Below, one piece after another: positions 55,557 through 64,000 of a stretch of 64,000 bases of DNA (positions within the stretch are counted from its first letter, which is position 1; every line of letters begins with the position of its first letter). Position numbers and translations under genes: made by a program. The DNA is from Bradyrhizobium sp. CSS354 (lineage in GTDB: Bacteria > Pseudomonadota > Alphaproteobacteria > Rhizobiales > Xanthobacteraceae): assembly GCF_029051725.1 (NCBI RefSeq), contig NZ_JAACFU010000004.1:496001-560000 (forward strand), written 5' to 3'. Below the pieces are notes generated by a model. It saw only the letters and a list, made by a program, of their open reading frames with translations, was not told the origin of the DNA and searched no databases.

Positions 55557-56891
55557 ATGACACAGATCGCGATCCAGCCAGCCATCCGCCGGCGGCACCA
55601 GCCTTGGTACAAGATCCTCTACATCCAGGTGCTGATCGCGATCGCACTCGGGGTGCTCGTCGGCTATTTCTATCCCGATCTCGGCAAGGCCCTGAAGCCG
55701 CTCGGCGACGGCTTCATCGCGCTGATCAAGATGATGATCGCGCCGGTGATCTTCTGCACCGTGGTGCACGGCATCTCCTCTATGGGCGACCTTAAGCGCG
55801 TCGGCCGGGTCGGTCTGAAGTCACTAATCTATTTCGAGACGGTCTCGACCGTCGCGCTCGCGGTCGGCCTGCTGGTCGGTGAGGTGCTCCAGCCCGGGCA
55901 CGGCTTCAATATCGATCCCGCCACAATCGACCCGAAGTCGGTGGCAACCTACGTCACCAAGGCCAAGGAAGAAGGCATCGTCGCCCATCTGTTGGCGATC
56001 ATTCCCGACAGCTATCTGGGCGCCATCGCGCGCGGCGATCTGTTGCAGGTGCTGTTGATCTCGATCCTGTCGGGCTTCGCCATCGCGTTCCTCGGCAAGG
56101 CCGGCGAGCCCATTGCGGAGGCGATCGACAAGGCCGCGAAGATGTTCTTCGGCATCATCCGCATCATCGTGCGCGTCGCCCCGATCGGGGCGTTCGGCGC
56201 AATGGCCTTCACCGTCGGGGCTTACGGCCTCGGTTCGCTGCTCAACCTCGCGGCCCTGATCGGCACGTTCTATCTCACCAGCATCCTGTTCGTTGTGGTC
56301 GTGCTCGGCGCAATCGCGCGGCTCGCCGGCTTCTCGATCCTGCGTTTCATCGCCTACATCAAGGACGAGCTGCTGATCGTGCTCGGCACCTCGTCATCAG
56401 AGACGGTGCTGCCGCAGATGATCCAGAAGATGGAGCATCTCGGCGCCTCGCGTTCGGTGGTCGGGCTCGTCATTCCGACCGGTTACAGCTTCAACCTCGA
56501 CGGCACCAACATCTACATGACGCTGGCGACGCTGTTCCTGGCGCAGGCGACCAATACCCATCTGACCATCTGGCAGGAGCTCGGCATACTCGGCATCGCC
56601 ATGATCACCTCGAAGGGCGCCTCGGGCGTGACCGGCGCCGGCTTCATCACGCTCGCGGCGACGCTCTCGATCGTGCCTGACATCCCGATCCAGTCGATCG
56701 CGATCCTGGTCGGCATCGACAAGTTCATGAGCGAGTGCCGCGCGCTGACCAATCTGATCGGCAATGGCGTCGCCTGCGTCGTCATCAGCATCTCCGAGGG
56801 CGAGCTCGACCGCGATGCGCTGCACGAGACCATGGCCCATCCGCTGGAGATGGGTGAGGCGCTTGAACCGGGCGGCAGCGCCGCCTCCTAG
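55557..56891 (+). CDS. dctA: C4-dicarboxylate transport protein DctA
   Basis: The protein has 444 residues and eight membrane helices plus two hairpins. It takes up succinate, malate and fumarate with protons or sodium. Key motifs are [32 protein letters not shown] (serine-rich hairpin), [18 protein letters not shown] and [15 protein letters not shown]. No dctBD pair is adjacent. In rhizobia such a carrier feeds nitrogen-fixing bacteroids, but a free-living role is equally possible. Confidence 0.95.
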   Translation: MTQIAIQPAIRRRHQPWYKILYIQVLIAIALGVLVGYFYPDLGKALKPLGDGFIALIKMMIAPVIFCTVVHGISSMGDLKRVGRVGLKSLIYFETVSTVALAVGLLVGEVLQPGHGFNIDPATIDPKSVATYVTKAKEEGIVAHLLAIIPDSYLGAIARGDLLQVLLISILSGFAIAFLGKAGEPIAEAIDKAAKMFFGIIRIIVRVAPIGAFGAMAFTVGAYGLGSLLNLAALIGTFYLTSILFVVVVLGAIARLAGFSILRFIAYIKDELLIVLGTSSSETVLPQMIQKMEHLGASRSVVGLVIPTGYSFNLDGTNIYMTLATLFLAQATNTHLTIWQELGILGIAMITSKGASGVTGAGFITLAATLSIVPDIPIQSIAILVGIDKFMSECRALTNLIGNGVACVVISISEGELDRDALHETMAHPLEMGEALEPGGSAAS

Positions 56892-57008
56892 GCCGCGCGC
56901 AGGTTGGCGGAGCCCGGTTCCAACGCGGTAGTTTCCCGGAGTGGTCAATTGGCGCGCCGCGAGTCACAACTATCGCGTTGGGATCACGGATTGATACTCA
57001 TGTTTTCC

Positions 57009-57042
57009 ACCCGACGCGCTGGGGGCAGGGCGTCGGGTTTTT
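57009..57042 (+). terminator. Intrinsic terminator after dctA
   Basis: ACCCGACGC pairs with GCGTCGGGT around a 12-base loop and runs into TTTTT on the plus strand. It lies about 120 bases past the dctA stop. Confidence 0.75.
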
Positions 57043-57155
57043 GAAAATCACTGCAAGGGGCGACGCGCCGGGACCGGCGCGCCGTCGACGGCCTGGATTG
57101 GCATCGTCGTTCCTGCGGCTGGACGCCGGGCTTCAGTCCACATCGGCAGACGCCG

Positions 57156-57503
57156 TTAGCCCTTGAGCGCGGTGACCACGACCTCGATCAGCGCGCTGCC
57201 GCCGAGATCGGCGACGCCGACGGTCGCGCGGGTCGGCAGATTGTCGCCGAAGAACTCGGTCCAGACCGCGTCCATCTCCTTCTTCTTCGAAAGATCCGTG
57301 ACGAAGATCGAGGTGCTCACGACGCGCGACTTGTCGGTGCCCGCTTCCTTCAGATATCCGGCAATCTTGCCGAGGATGTTGCGGGTCTGCTCGCCCATCG
57401 ACACCGAGGTGTCGTCGGCGATGGTGCCGCCAATGAAGACGAAGCCGTTGGCTTCGACGGCGCGGTGCATGATGGGGGTGCGGATGCTGCGGCTAATGCT
57501 CAT
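57156..57503 (-). CDS. RidA family reactive-intermediate deaminase
   Basis: The protein has 115 residues. FIGGTIADDTSVSMGEQTRN and LPTRATVGVADL, with the imine-binding arginine, identify RidA/YjgF. It hydrolyses enamines and imines released by amino-acid-oxidising enzymes. It ends a seven-gene unit that contains two flavin amine oxidases, which fits this job. Confidence 0.92.
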   Translation of the reverse strand: MSISRSIRTPIMHRAVEANGFVFIGGTIADDTSVSMGEQTRNILGKIAGYLKEAGTDKSRVVSTSIFVTDLSKKKEMDAVWTEFFGDNLPTRATVGVADLGGSALIEVVVTALKG

Positions 57504-57518
57504 GATGTCCTCTTGATG

Positions 57519-58640
57519 CTAGAGCGTGGAAGGATGGAAACGGTCGATGCCGAGATCGCCGATGCGGGTCTGGGTGCCGCCGTTGACGATCAGCTCCGCC
57601 ATGACGGCGCCCGCGCCGGGGCCGAGCTGGAAACCGTGCAGCGAGAAGCCGAACTGGTGATAGAGGCCCTTGTGGCGGCTACTCGGTCCAAACACGGGCA
57701 GATCGTCCTTGGTCTTGGCCTCGATGCCGGCCCAGGCCCGCATGATCGTCGCCTCGCGCATGACCGGGAACAGCTCGAACACGGTGCGGGCGCTGGTCGC
57801 GAGGCTCTTCCAGTCCAGCACCGTCTCGTTGCGGTCCTGATACGGCGTTGCCAGATGGCCGCCGCCGATCAACACCGTGCCGTTCTTGAATTGCTTGAAG
57901 GACAGTTTGCGTCCGCGCAGGATCACGACGGGATCGATGAAGTGCGGCACGCGCGAGGTGATCATCAGCATCGGCGCCACGGTTTCGACCGGAACGGGCT
58001 CACCGAGCGCGGCTGCGATGGTCCCGGCCCAGGCGCCGGCGGCATTGACGAGCACCGGCGCGGCAAAGGTCTCGGCGCCGACATCGACATGCCAGAGGCC
58101 ATCAATGTGCCGGATGTTCGTGGCGGCAACGCCCTCGCGCACGGTCGCACCGAGCTGCCCGACCTTGCGCCGGAACGCGGTCGTCGCCTGCGCGGGATTG
58201 GCGGCGCCGTCACGGCGCGAGACCACGCCGCCGGGACAGGTCTCGGCGACCGCAGGCACGAGGCGCCGCAGCTCGGCCGCATCGATCAGCTCCTCGTGGG
58301 TAAAGCCGAGCGCGTTGAGCTCGGCCACACGTGCACGGCAGATCGCGAGTTCCTCCTCGTTCTCTGCGACGAGGACCTGTCCATAGCTCTCAAAGCTGCA
58401 ATCGTCGTCGAGGAGATCGGTGATCTTCTCCCAGATTCCCATCGAGCGGATCGAAAGCGGGATTTCGGGGATGTGCCGCGCAAGCTGGCGCACGCCGCCT
58501 GCGTTGACGCCGGAGGCGTGCCGGCCCGCATAGTCCTTCTCGATCAGCACCGGCTTCAGGCCGGCGAGACACAGATGTAGCGCAGTCGAGCACCCGTGGA
58601 TGCCGCCGCCGACGACGATCGCATCCACGTTTTTCGTCAT
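57519..58640 (-). CDS. FAD-dependent amine/opine oxidase, beta-type subunit
   Basis: The protein has 373 residues. AIVVGGGIHGCSTALHLCLA is the FAD-binding start of the DAO superfamily. VNAAGAWAGTIAAALG and AWAGIEAKTKDDLPVFGP are typical of sarcosine oxidase beta / OoxB / HcnC-like subunits. Its start overlaps the alpha-type subunit gene by four bases. Together with the next two genes it makes the three-subunit membrane-linked dehydrogenase seen for opines, D-hydroxyproline or proline. The substrate is unknown. Confidence 0.88.
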   Translation of the reverse strand: MTKNVDAIVVGGGIHGCSTALHLCLAGLKPVLIEKDYAGRHASGVNAGGVRQLARHIPEIPLSIRSMGIWEKITDLLDDDCSFESYGQVLVAENEEELAICRARVAELNALGFTHEELIDAAELRRLVPAVAETCPGGVVSRRDGAANPAQATTAFRRKVGQLGATVREGVAATNIRHIDGLWHVDVGAETFAAPVLVNAAGAWAGTIAAALGEPVPVETVAPMLMITSRVPHFIDPVVILRGRKLSFKQFKNGTVLIGGGHLATPYQDRNETVLDWKSLATSARTVFELFPVMREATIMRAWAGIEAKTKDDLPVFGPSSRHKGLYHQFGFSLHGFQLGPGAGAVMAELIVNGGTQTRIGDLGIDRFHPSTL

Positions 58641-60055
58641 CCGCGCACCACCGCCTTGATGTCGTCTTCGCTCTTCGGCACGGCGGCAAGCTCGGCGAGC
58701 GTGATCGGCTTGACCGGCGCGCGTAGCCGGTAATAGCCGATCTCCTGCGGGCTCTTGCCCCGCGCCTGCGCCATTAGCTCGGTGACGGTGAGGCCACAGA
58801 GCCGACCCTGGCACGGGCCCATGCCGGTGCGGCGATAGGCCTTCAGCTGGTTCGGCCCGGTCGCGCCGATCGCGACGGCGTCGAGAATATCCTTTGCGGT
58901 GACCTCCTCGCAGCGACAGACGATGGTGTCGCCCGCGGGAATGCGAAACTGAGGCGCCGGACGGAACAGCGTGTCGAGGAAAACGCGGCCACGGTCGGCC
59001 TTGGCGAGATCGGCGCGGAGGCTCGCCATTGCTGGAAGCTTCGCGGCGGCCGCAGGCGCCAACGCCTCCACGGCCGCGCGCGCCGCGATGCGGCCGCGCA
59101 CCACGGCTGCGTTCGCACCGCCGATGCCGGCGCCGTCGCCAGCAATCGCAATGCCGGCGACCGACGAATTTCCGCTGGTATCGAGCACCGGAGACCAGCA
59201 CAATTGCAGATCATCCCAGCGATGCTCGATTCCGGCCGCCATCGCCATATTGACGTTGGGCACGACGCCCTGATGCAGCAGCAAGAGATCCGCAGGTATG
59301 GTCTCGCGCTTGCCGCCGGCGACATAGCTCACGCTCGCGAGCTGGCCGTCGCCGGATGCCGAAAGTTCGGTGACGCCGGAGACGACCTGCACCTTCGCCT
59401 TCACCTCGCGCATCATTGACAGGCCCTTGGCGAAATAGGGCGAGGTCAGAAACGCGAAGGCGTGGGGGAGAGCCGCAAAATAATTGCCGCGCTCGGTGGT
59501 GTCGAGAATGCGATCGATGCGGCCACCGAGACGCAAAATCTGCGCGGCGAGCAGCCAGAGCAACGGCCCCTGCCCCGCGATCACCGCGCGGCCGTCCGGC
59601 ACCAGGGCCGATGATTTCAACATCGTCTGCGCGGCACCCGCGGTCATCACGCCCGGCAGCGTCCAGCCCGGAATCGGGAACGGCCGCTCCAGTGCTCCGG
59701 TCGCGAGGATCACGCGCTTCGCCTTGACGAACGCGGAGGCGCCACCGATCGAGACGGCGATATCGAGGTTGCGGTCGAGGCTCCAGACGGTGGCACGGTG
59801 GATGACCTCGGCGGCGCTCGCGCGGAGCGCCCGCACGAGATCGGCGCCCGCCCAATAGTCGGCGCCGAGCTGATTGCGCTCGGTCACCCGCGTCGAGGCG
59901 ATGGCGCGGAACACCTGGCCGCCGGGCCCGACATTCTCGTCAAGCAGCAGCGTCGACAGGCCGGCTTCGGCGGACGTCGTAGCAGCGGCAAGGCCGGCGG
60001 GCCCGGCCCCGATCACCACGACGTCGTATTCTTCACGTTTGGGAGCCACAGTCAT
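58637..60055 (-). CDS. FAD/NAD-binding oxidoreductase with BFD-like Fe-S domain, alpha-type subunit
   Basis: The protein has 472 residues. VVVIGAGPAGLAAATTSAEA binds FAD and GPGGQVFR follows. A second dinucleotide fold has AVIAGQGPLLWLLAAQI. Near residue 385 a BFD-like [2Fe-2S] segment has VCRCEEVT and GPCQGRLC, four cysteines in all. This matches the OoxA/HcnB/LhpE-type subunit that passes electrons between the two flavins. It overlaps both neighbours by four bases. Confidence 0.9.
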   Translation of the reverse strand: MTVAPKREEYDVVVIGAGPAGLAAATTSAEAGLSTLLLDENVGPGGQVFRAIASTRVTERNQLGADYWAGADLVRALRASAAEVIHRATVWSLDRNLDIAVSIGGASAFVKAKRVILATGALERPFPIPGWTLPGVMTAGAAQTMLKSSALVPDGRAVIAGQGPLLWLLAAQILRLGGRIDRILDTTERGNYFAALPHAFAFLTSPYFAKGLSMMREVKAKVQVVSGVTELSASGDGQLASVSYVAGGKRETIPADLLLLHQGVVPNVNMAMAAGIEHRWDDLQLCWSPVLDTSGNSSVAGIAIAGDGAGIGGANAAVVRGRIAARAAVEALAPAAAAKLPAMASLRADLAKADRGRVFLDTLFRPAPQFRIPAGDTIVCRCEEVTAKDILDAVAIGATGPNQLKAYRRTGMGPCQGRLCGLTVTELMAQARGKSPQEIGYYRLRAPVKPITLAELAAVPKSEDDIKAVVRG

Positions 60056-60348
60056 TTTCCGATCTCCCGCTTGCCCTTCTGAATCTCGATCTGCATGCCC
60101 TCAGTGACCGGCACCAGGCAGCCCTGTCGGTTGCCGACGCCGTCGATGGTGACGAGGCAATCGAAGCACACGCCCATCATGCAATAGGGCAAACGCGGCG
60201 CGCCGCTCACCGCGGTCGAACGGCGCGCATCGCAGCTCGAGGCCAGCAGGGCCGCGGAGACGGTGTCGCCCTGCCGCGCCGCGACGGCAACGCCATCGAC
60301 GAAGATTTGCACCGGCGGCCGCTTGTCCTGCTCGGATCGTTTGAACAT
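60052..60348 (-). CDS. (2Fe-2S)-binding protein, gamma-type subunit
   Basis: The protein has 98 residues. It is a small ferredoxin-like subunit with a cysteine cluster in LPYCMMGVCFDCLVTIDG and a later cysteine in NRQGCLVP, the four ligands of a plant-type [2Fe-2S] centre. This is the OoxC/HcnA-like part of the three-subunit oxidase. It overlaps the alpha gene by four bases and follows the DadA-like gene by ten. Confidence 0.9.
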   Translation of the reverse strand: MFKRSEQDKRPPVQIFVDGVAVAARQGDTVSAALLASSCDARRSTAVSGAPRLPYCMMGVCFDCLVTIDGVGNRQGCLVPVTEGMQIEIQKGKREIGK

Positions 60349-60358
60349 CTGGGTTCCT

Positions 60359-61504
60359 TCAATATCTCAAGTAGCCGCTGTTGTTCGCGGCACCGGCGGC
60401 GCCAAAACGGCTAGCCGAGAACGCGCCGACCAGCTCCGGCTCAAGCGCGCCCTGCGCGACCATCCGCGCGATCTCGAAAGCGTGGTTGGAGGCGAGCGTC
60501 ACGCCGGAATGGCAGCAGGCGACGAAGGCGCCGGGATGCGTCTCCGACTGGTCGTAGATCGGAAAGCCGTCCTGCGGCATGACGCGGATGCCGGCCCAGC
60601 TTCTGACCACGTTGAGCCGCGATAAATGTGGAAACATGCGCTGCGCGCGATCGGTCATCACGGCGCTGATCGAATGCTTCATCGCGCGATCGTCGAGTTC
60701 GTCTTCCTTGCTGTCGCCGATCATCACCGTGCCCTCGTCGGTCTGGCGGATCGTGGTCAGCGGATGCGGCAGGAACGGCATGGTGCGTTCGGTCACCACG
60801 ATCTGGCCACGGGTCGGGCCCATCGGCGCGTAGAGACCGACCATCGGCGCCAGCGTTTGGTTGGCATTGCCGGCGGCGAGCACGATCTTGGCGGCACGGA
60901 GCTCGCCTTGGGGCGTGTTCAGGCGGAATTCGCCGCCGCTCTGGCTGATCGCCGAGACCGGACGCTCCGGAAGATAATCGATGCCGAATGCCTTGAAGCC
61001 GGTGTGGAACGCACGAAACGTGCGCAGCGAATTGACGTGACCGTCGAGCGGACAATAACTGCCGCCCGAGACCTCGGGCCCGATCAGCGGCAGCGCCTTC
61101 TTCACCTCGGATGCCGACAGCATCTCCATCTTGTAGTCGGCGGCGCCAGTCTGGTTGTGCATGCGCTTGACCAGCTCGGCGCGCTGGCCGAATTCGTCTT
61201 CGCCGAGCGTGAGATGAAAGCCGCCATTCTGCTGAAGAGAGACATCCAGGCCGGTCTGCTGCTTCAGCTCGGACGCGAGCCGGCTCCATGCTTGTGACGC
61301 CTGCACGGTCCACACCGTATAGGCCGGCATGCCGAGCCCCTTGCTCTGCACCCAGACCAGCGCAAAGTTGGCACGCGAGGCACGCTTGGTGATGTCGCCT
61401 TCGTCGAGCACGGCGACGCGTCTGCCGAGCCGGCCGAGGCCCCAGGCGATGGCGGAGCCGAGCAATCCGCCGCCGACGACGGCGACGTCGTAATCTGTTC
61501 GCAT
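60359..61504 (-). CDS. FAD-dependent oxidoreductase (DadA-like)
   Basis: The protein has 381 residues. DVAVVGGGLLGSAIAWGLGR binds FAD. FHLTLGEDEF, GPTRGQIVVTE, VRSWAGIRVMPQDGFPIYD and CCHSGVTLASNHA show a glycine/D-amino-acid oxidase type. It differs clearly from the beta subunit two genes on, so the unit has two distinct amine-oxidising flavoproteins. It lies eight bases past the permease gene. Confidence 0.9.
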   Translation of the reverse strand: MRTDYDVAVVGGGLLGSAIAWGLGRLGRRVAVLDEGDITKRASRANFALVWVQSKGLGMPAYTVWTVQASQAWSRLASELKQQTGLDVSLQQNGGFHLTLGEDEFGQRAELVKRMHNQTGAADYKMEMLSASEVKKALPLIGPEVSGGSYCPLDGHVNSLRTFRAFHTGFKAFGIDYLPERPVSAISQSGGEFRLNTPQGELRAAKIVLAAGNANQTLAPMVGLYAPMGPTRGQIVVTERTMPFLPHPLTTIRQTDEGTVMIGDSKEDELDDRAMKHSISAVMTDRAQRMFPHLSRLNVVRSWAGIRVMPQDGFPIYDQSETHPGAFVACCHSGVTLASNHAFEIARMVAQGALEPELVGAFSASRFGAAGAANNSGYLRY

Positions 61505-61512
61505 GGATTCTC

Positions 61513-62319
61513 CTATCGCCCTGTATCGCCCTTGCCGGCGAGCACGCGGTCGAGCCCGTAGAAGCGGTCGAGCAGAATGAGGGCGGTCATGGTGATCGCG
61601 ATCACGCAGGCCGAGACCGACGTCACCAGTGGATCGATGTTGTCCTGGATGTACAGAAACATGCGCACCGGCAGTGTTTCGGTGCCGGGTGCCGCGAGGA
61701 AGACGGTCATGGTGAGATCGTCGAAGGACTGGATGAAGGCGAGCGCCCAGCCGCTGATGACGCCGGGCAGGATCAACGGCAGCGTCACGCGGCGGAACAG
61801 CGTCCAGCCGCCGGCGCCGAGCGAGACCGCCGCCATCTCGACCGAGAGGTCCATACCGGTCGCCGCCGCCAGCGTCAGCCGCAGCGCGAACGGAAACACG
61901 ATGATGACATGCGCGATGATCAGCGCGACGAAGCTGCCGCCGAGTCCAGCCGAGGTGAAGAAGCGCAGGAATGCGATGCCGAGCACGACATGCGGGATCA
62001 TCAGCGGCGACAGGAACAATGCCGCCAATGTGTCACGACCGCGGAACCGATAGCGCGCGATCGCCAGCGCGGCAGGCACCGCGAACAGCAGCGCAACGAA
62101 GGAGGACAGTGCGCCAAGACCAAGACTGACCCAGAAAGCATGGACGAATTCGGGATAGTTGGCGATCGCCCTGAACCAGCGCAGCGAAAAGCCGTTTGTC
62201 GGCAGCGACAGGAAGCCTTCAGGCGTGAACGCAACGAGGCAGACGACGAGGATCGGCGCCACCATGACGATGACAAAGATGGTGTGGAAGATCAGCGCGA
62301 GCGGCCCGTTCCGGCTCAT
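61513..62319 (-). CDS. ABC transporter permease (PotC type)
   Basis: The protein has 268 residues and six membrane helices. The coupling-loop motif is in EMAAVSLGAGGWTLFRRVTL. AIARYRFRGRDTLAALFLSP supports the spermidine/putrescine-type branch. It overlaps the other permease gene by four bases. Confidence 0.93.
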   Translation of the reverse strand: MSRNGPLALIFHTIFVIVMVAPILVVCLVAFTPEGFLSLPTNGFSLRWFRAIANYPEFVHAFWVSLGLGALSSFVALLFAVPAALAIARYRFRGRDTLAALFLSPLMIPHVVLGIAFLRFFTSAGLGGSFVALIIAHVIIVFPFALRLTLAAATGMDLSVEMAAVSLGAGGWTLFRRVTLPLILPGVISGWALAFIQSFDDLTMTVFLAAPGTETLPVRMFLYIQDNIDPLVTSVSACVIAITMTALILLDRFYGLDRVLAGKGDTGR

Positions 62320-63191
62320 CGGAACACCTCGGCGTAACGGCGCTCGATCAGTGCGTTGCTGCCGACGACGATCAAGACCAGCGCGGCCAGCAGCAGCGTG
62401 GCGACCGCCGCACCCAGCGGCCAGTTCAGCGTGTTGAGGAATTCGTCATAGGCGAGCGTCGCCGCGACCTTGAGCCGGCGACCGCCGATGATCGCGGGCG
62501 TCGCAAACGCACTGGCCGAGAGCGAGAACACGATGATCGCCCCCGACAGCACGCCCGGCATGATCTGTGGCATGATGATGCGGCGGATGATGGTCACGGG
62601 GCCGGCGCCGAGCGACAGCGCGGCATTCTCGATCTGCGGATCGAGACGCTGCAGCGCCGCCCACACCGACAGCACCATGAACGGCATCATCACGTGCGCG
62701 AGCGCGACCACCATGCCGGTTTCGGTGAACATGAAGGGGATAGGCGCGCGGATCACCCCGGCCGACATCAGCAGCTTGTTGACGAGCCCGTTGTTGCCGC
62801 CGAACAGCAGCGCCCAGCCGAGCGTCCGCGCCACCACGGAAATCAGCAGCGGCCCCAGGATGACCAGCAGGAAAACGCTCTTCCAGCATCCGCTCATGCG
62901 GTTGAGAATGTAGGCTTCGGGCGCACCGAGCACGGCGGTGAGCAGCGTGGTCAGGATCGCGATGCGAAACGTCCGTCCGAACATCTCGGCGTAATAGGGA
63001 TCGGTTACGATCTCATGCCAGTTCTTGAGGATGAAGACGGGCTCGATGCCCTTGTACTGGCCCCAGTCGTGGAACGACAGCATCACGGTCATTGCGAGCG
63101 GAATCAGGAGCACGCCGACGAACAGCATCAAAGCGGGCGCGGTCAGCACCCAGGGCGTGCGCGCGTTTCGTTCCTCGGCAGAAGCGCTCAT
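62316..63191 (-). CDS. ABC transporter permease (PotB type)
   Basis: The protein has 291 residues and six membrane helices. [20 protein letters not shown] and the coupling loop [18 protein letters not shown] are typical. It overlaps the ATPase gene and the second permease gene by four bases each. Confidence 0.93.
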   Translation of the reverse strand: MSASAEERNARTPWVLTAPALMLFVGVLLIPLAMTVMLSFHDWGQYKGIEPVFILKNWHEIVTDPYYAEMFGRTFRIAILTTLLTAVLGAPEAYILNRMSGCWKSVFLLVILGPLLISVVARTLGWALLFGGNNGLVNKLLMSAGVIRAPIPFMFTETGMVVALAHVMMPFMVLSVWAALQRLDPQIENAALSLGAGPVTIIRRIIMPQIMPGVLSGAIIVFSLSASAFATPAIIGGRRLKVAATLAYDEFLNTLNWPLGAAVATLLLAALVLIVVGSNALIERRYAEVFR

Positions 63192-64000
63192 GCGGCGCCC
63201 CTCACGCCCATGTCCTCCGGCCGCCAGGTGAGGTGAACTGCCTCGCCTTCGACCGGCTGCGACTGGCCGTCATTCTGGCGGATCACGGTCGCCGGGCCAC
63301 ATTCGCTCTCGCACTGGAACAGCCAGTGATTACCCTGGAAGATGCGCGTGACGATCTTTGCGCTGAGGCCTGCGTCGCCAAAGTCGATCCGCTCGGGGCG
63401 AATGCTGATGGTGACGGCACCGCTGCGCCCGGCAGGCGCGGGCGCGCTCCACGAGCCCGCGATCAATCGCGCAGGCGCACTCGTTCGATCGATCGTCGCG
63501 GCAAAGTCGTTGGTCTTGCCCAAAAACTGCGAGACGAAGGCCGAGGCCGGCTTCTCATAGGTCTCCTGCGGCGTGCCGATCTGCTCGATCCGGCCCTGGC
63601 TCATCACCACGATGCGGTCGGACAGCGACATCGCCTCGTTCTGGTCGTGGGTGACGAGGATCGTGGTGGTGCCGATGGTGCGCTGGATCTGGCGCAGCTC
63701 GATCTGCATCTCCTCGCGCAGCTTGGCGTCGAGATTGGAAAGCGGCTCGTCGAGCAGCAGCACGCTCGGCTTGATCACCAGCGCGCGCGCCAGCGCCACG
63801 CGCTGTTGCTGGCCGCCGGACATGCGGCGCGGATGACGCTCCTCGTAGCCGGCAAGCCCGACCATCGCAAGCGCGGCGCGGACACGCTCGGTCCGTTCAC
63901 CGCGCGGCACATTGCGCATCTCAAGGCCGAAGGCGACATTCTCGGCCGCGGTCATGTGTGGAAACAGCGCGTAGCTCTGGAACACGATCCCGAGCCCGCG
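63188..64000 (-). CDS. ABC transporter ATP-binding protein (PotA type), N-terminus cut
   Basis: The last 270 or so residues are visible; the Walker A end lies beyond the window. The Q-loop reads [13 protein letters not shown], the signature is [16 protein letters not shown], Walker B is [14 protein letters not shown], and the switch histidine is in [12 protein letters not shown]-terminal TOBE-like domain (about 80 residues) follows, as in polyamine and Fe importers. A binding-protein gene probably lies just outside. The nearby oxidases suggest an amine, opine or imino acid as the cargo. Confidence 0.94.
   Translation of the reverse strand, partial: RGLGIVFQSYALFPHMTAAENVAFGLEMRNVPRGERTERVRAALAMVGLAGYEERHPRRMSGGQQQRVALARALVIKPSVLLLDEPLSNLDAKLREEMQIELRQIQRTIGTTTILVTHDQNEAMSLSDRIVVMSQGRIEQIGTPQETYEKPASAFVSQFLGKTNDFAATIDRTSAPARLIAGSWSAPAPAGRSGAVTISIRPERIDFGDAGLSAKIVTRIFQGNHWLFQCESECGPATVIRQNDGQSQPVEGEAVHLTWRPEDMGVRGAA

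Overview
The window is a high-GC alphaproteobacterial chromosome segment, most probably Bradyrhizobium or a close relative. The evidence is the gene order gapR - DUF1244 - DUF1036 - pyruvate kinase, a tol-pal / tilS / ftsH locus of alphaproteobacterial type, candidate EcfG- and CtrA-type sites, and many transport and oxidation genes. No rRNA, tRNA, CRISPR array, insertion sequence or phage gene was seen. Genus is inferred from gene content only.

Layout. 1-6.6 kb: end of an L,D-transpeptidase, a DUF882 (M15-like) exported protein, gapR, DUF1244, DUF1036 and pyk, then a TetR regulator. 6.9-11.5 kb: a PAP2 membrane phosphatase, an orphan Flp pilin with a clear terminator, a GT-C-like membrane protein, and a branched-chain amino-acid-type binding protein whose C-terminus runs on abnormally. 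11.7-24.1 kb, all on the minus strand: tolQ-tolR-tolA-tolB, a GGDEF-EAL protein, a FeeM-like N-acyl amino acid synthase, pal, cpoB, tilS, ftsH. The tol-pal cluster is thus split by a c-di-GMP gene and an acyl-signal-type gene, and the latter has a CtrA-type box. 24.4-28.8 kb: DUF2231, cysE, an acyl-CoA desaturase, DUF2852 and a TetR gene; the last two share the same 19-bp operator.

28.9-37.5 kb is the most striking region. It holds an ECF42-type sigma factor with its DGPF/YciI partner, two further YciI-like genes, an SRPBCC gene, a VOC gene and a frameshifted NTF2-like gene. Four promoters of identical form, TGTCGG-N17-CGTC on the minus strand, precede four of these transcription units, which suggests a compact sigma-factor regulon. 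Among them sit a soluble triple-PAS chemoreceptor, an SDR, a small ClpP-like exported protein, a lipoprotein and a probable 30-residue membrane peptide gene.

37.5-64 kb is catabolic and transport territory: a GhrA-like reductase, a Cache-type chemoreceptor, a TetR/GST pair, a PQQ alcohol dehydrogenase with cytochrome c and a binding protein (lanthanide-type Asp-x-Asp, but without the usual vicinal cysteines), a TRAP transporter with HyuA/HyuB, a sirtuin, an SDR, an NCS2 nucleobase permease, dctA, and a polyamine-type ABC transporter with a three-subunit flavin/iron-sulfur amino-acid or opine oxidase, a second flavin oxidase and RidA. The ATP-binding gene is cut by the window end.
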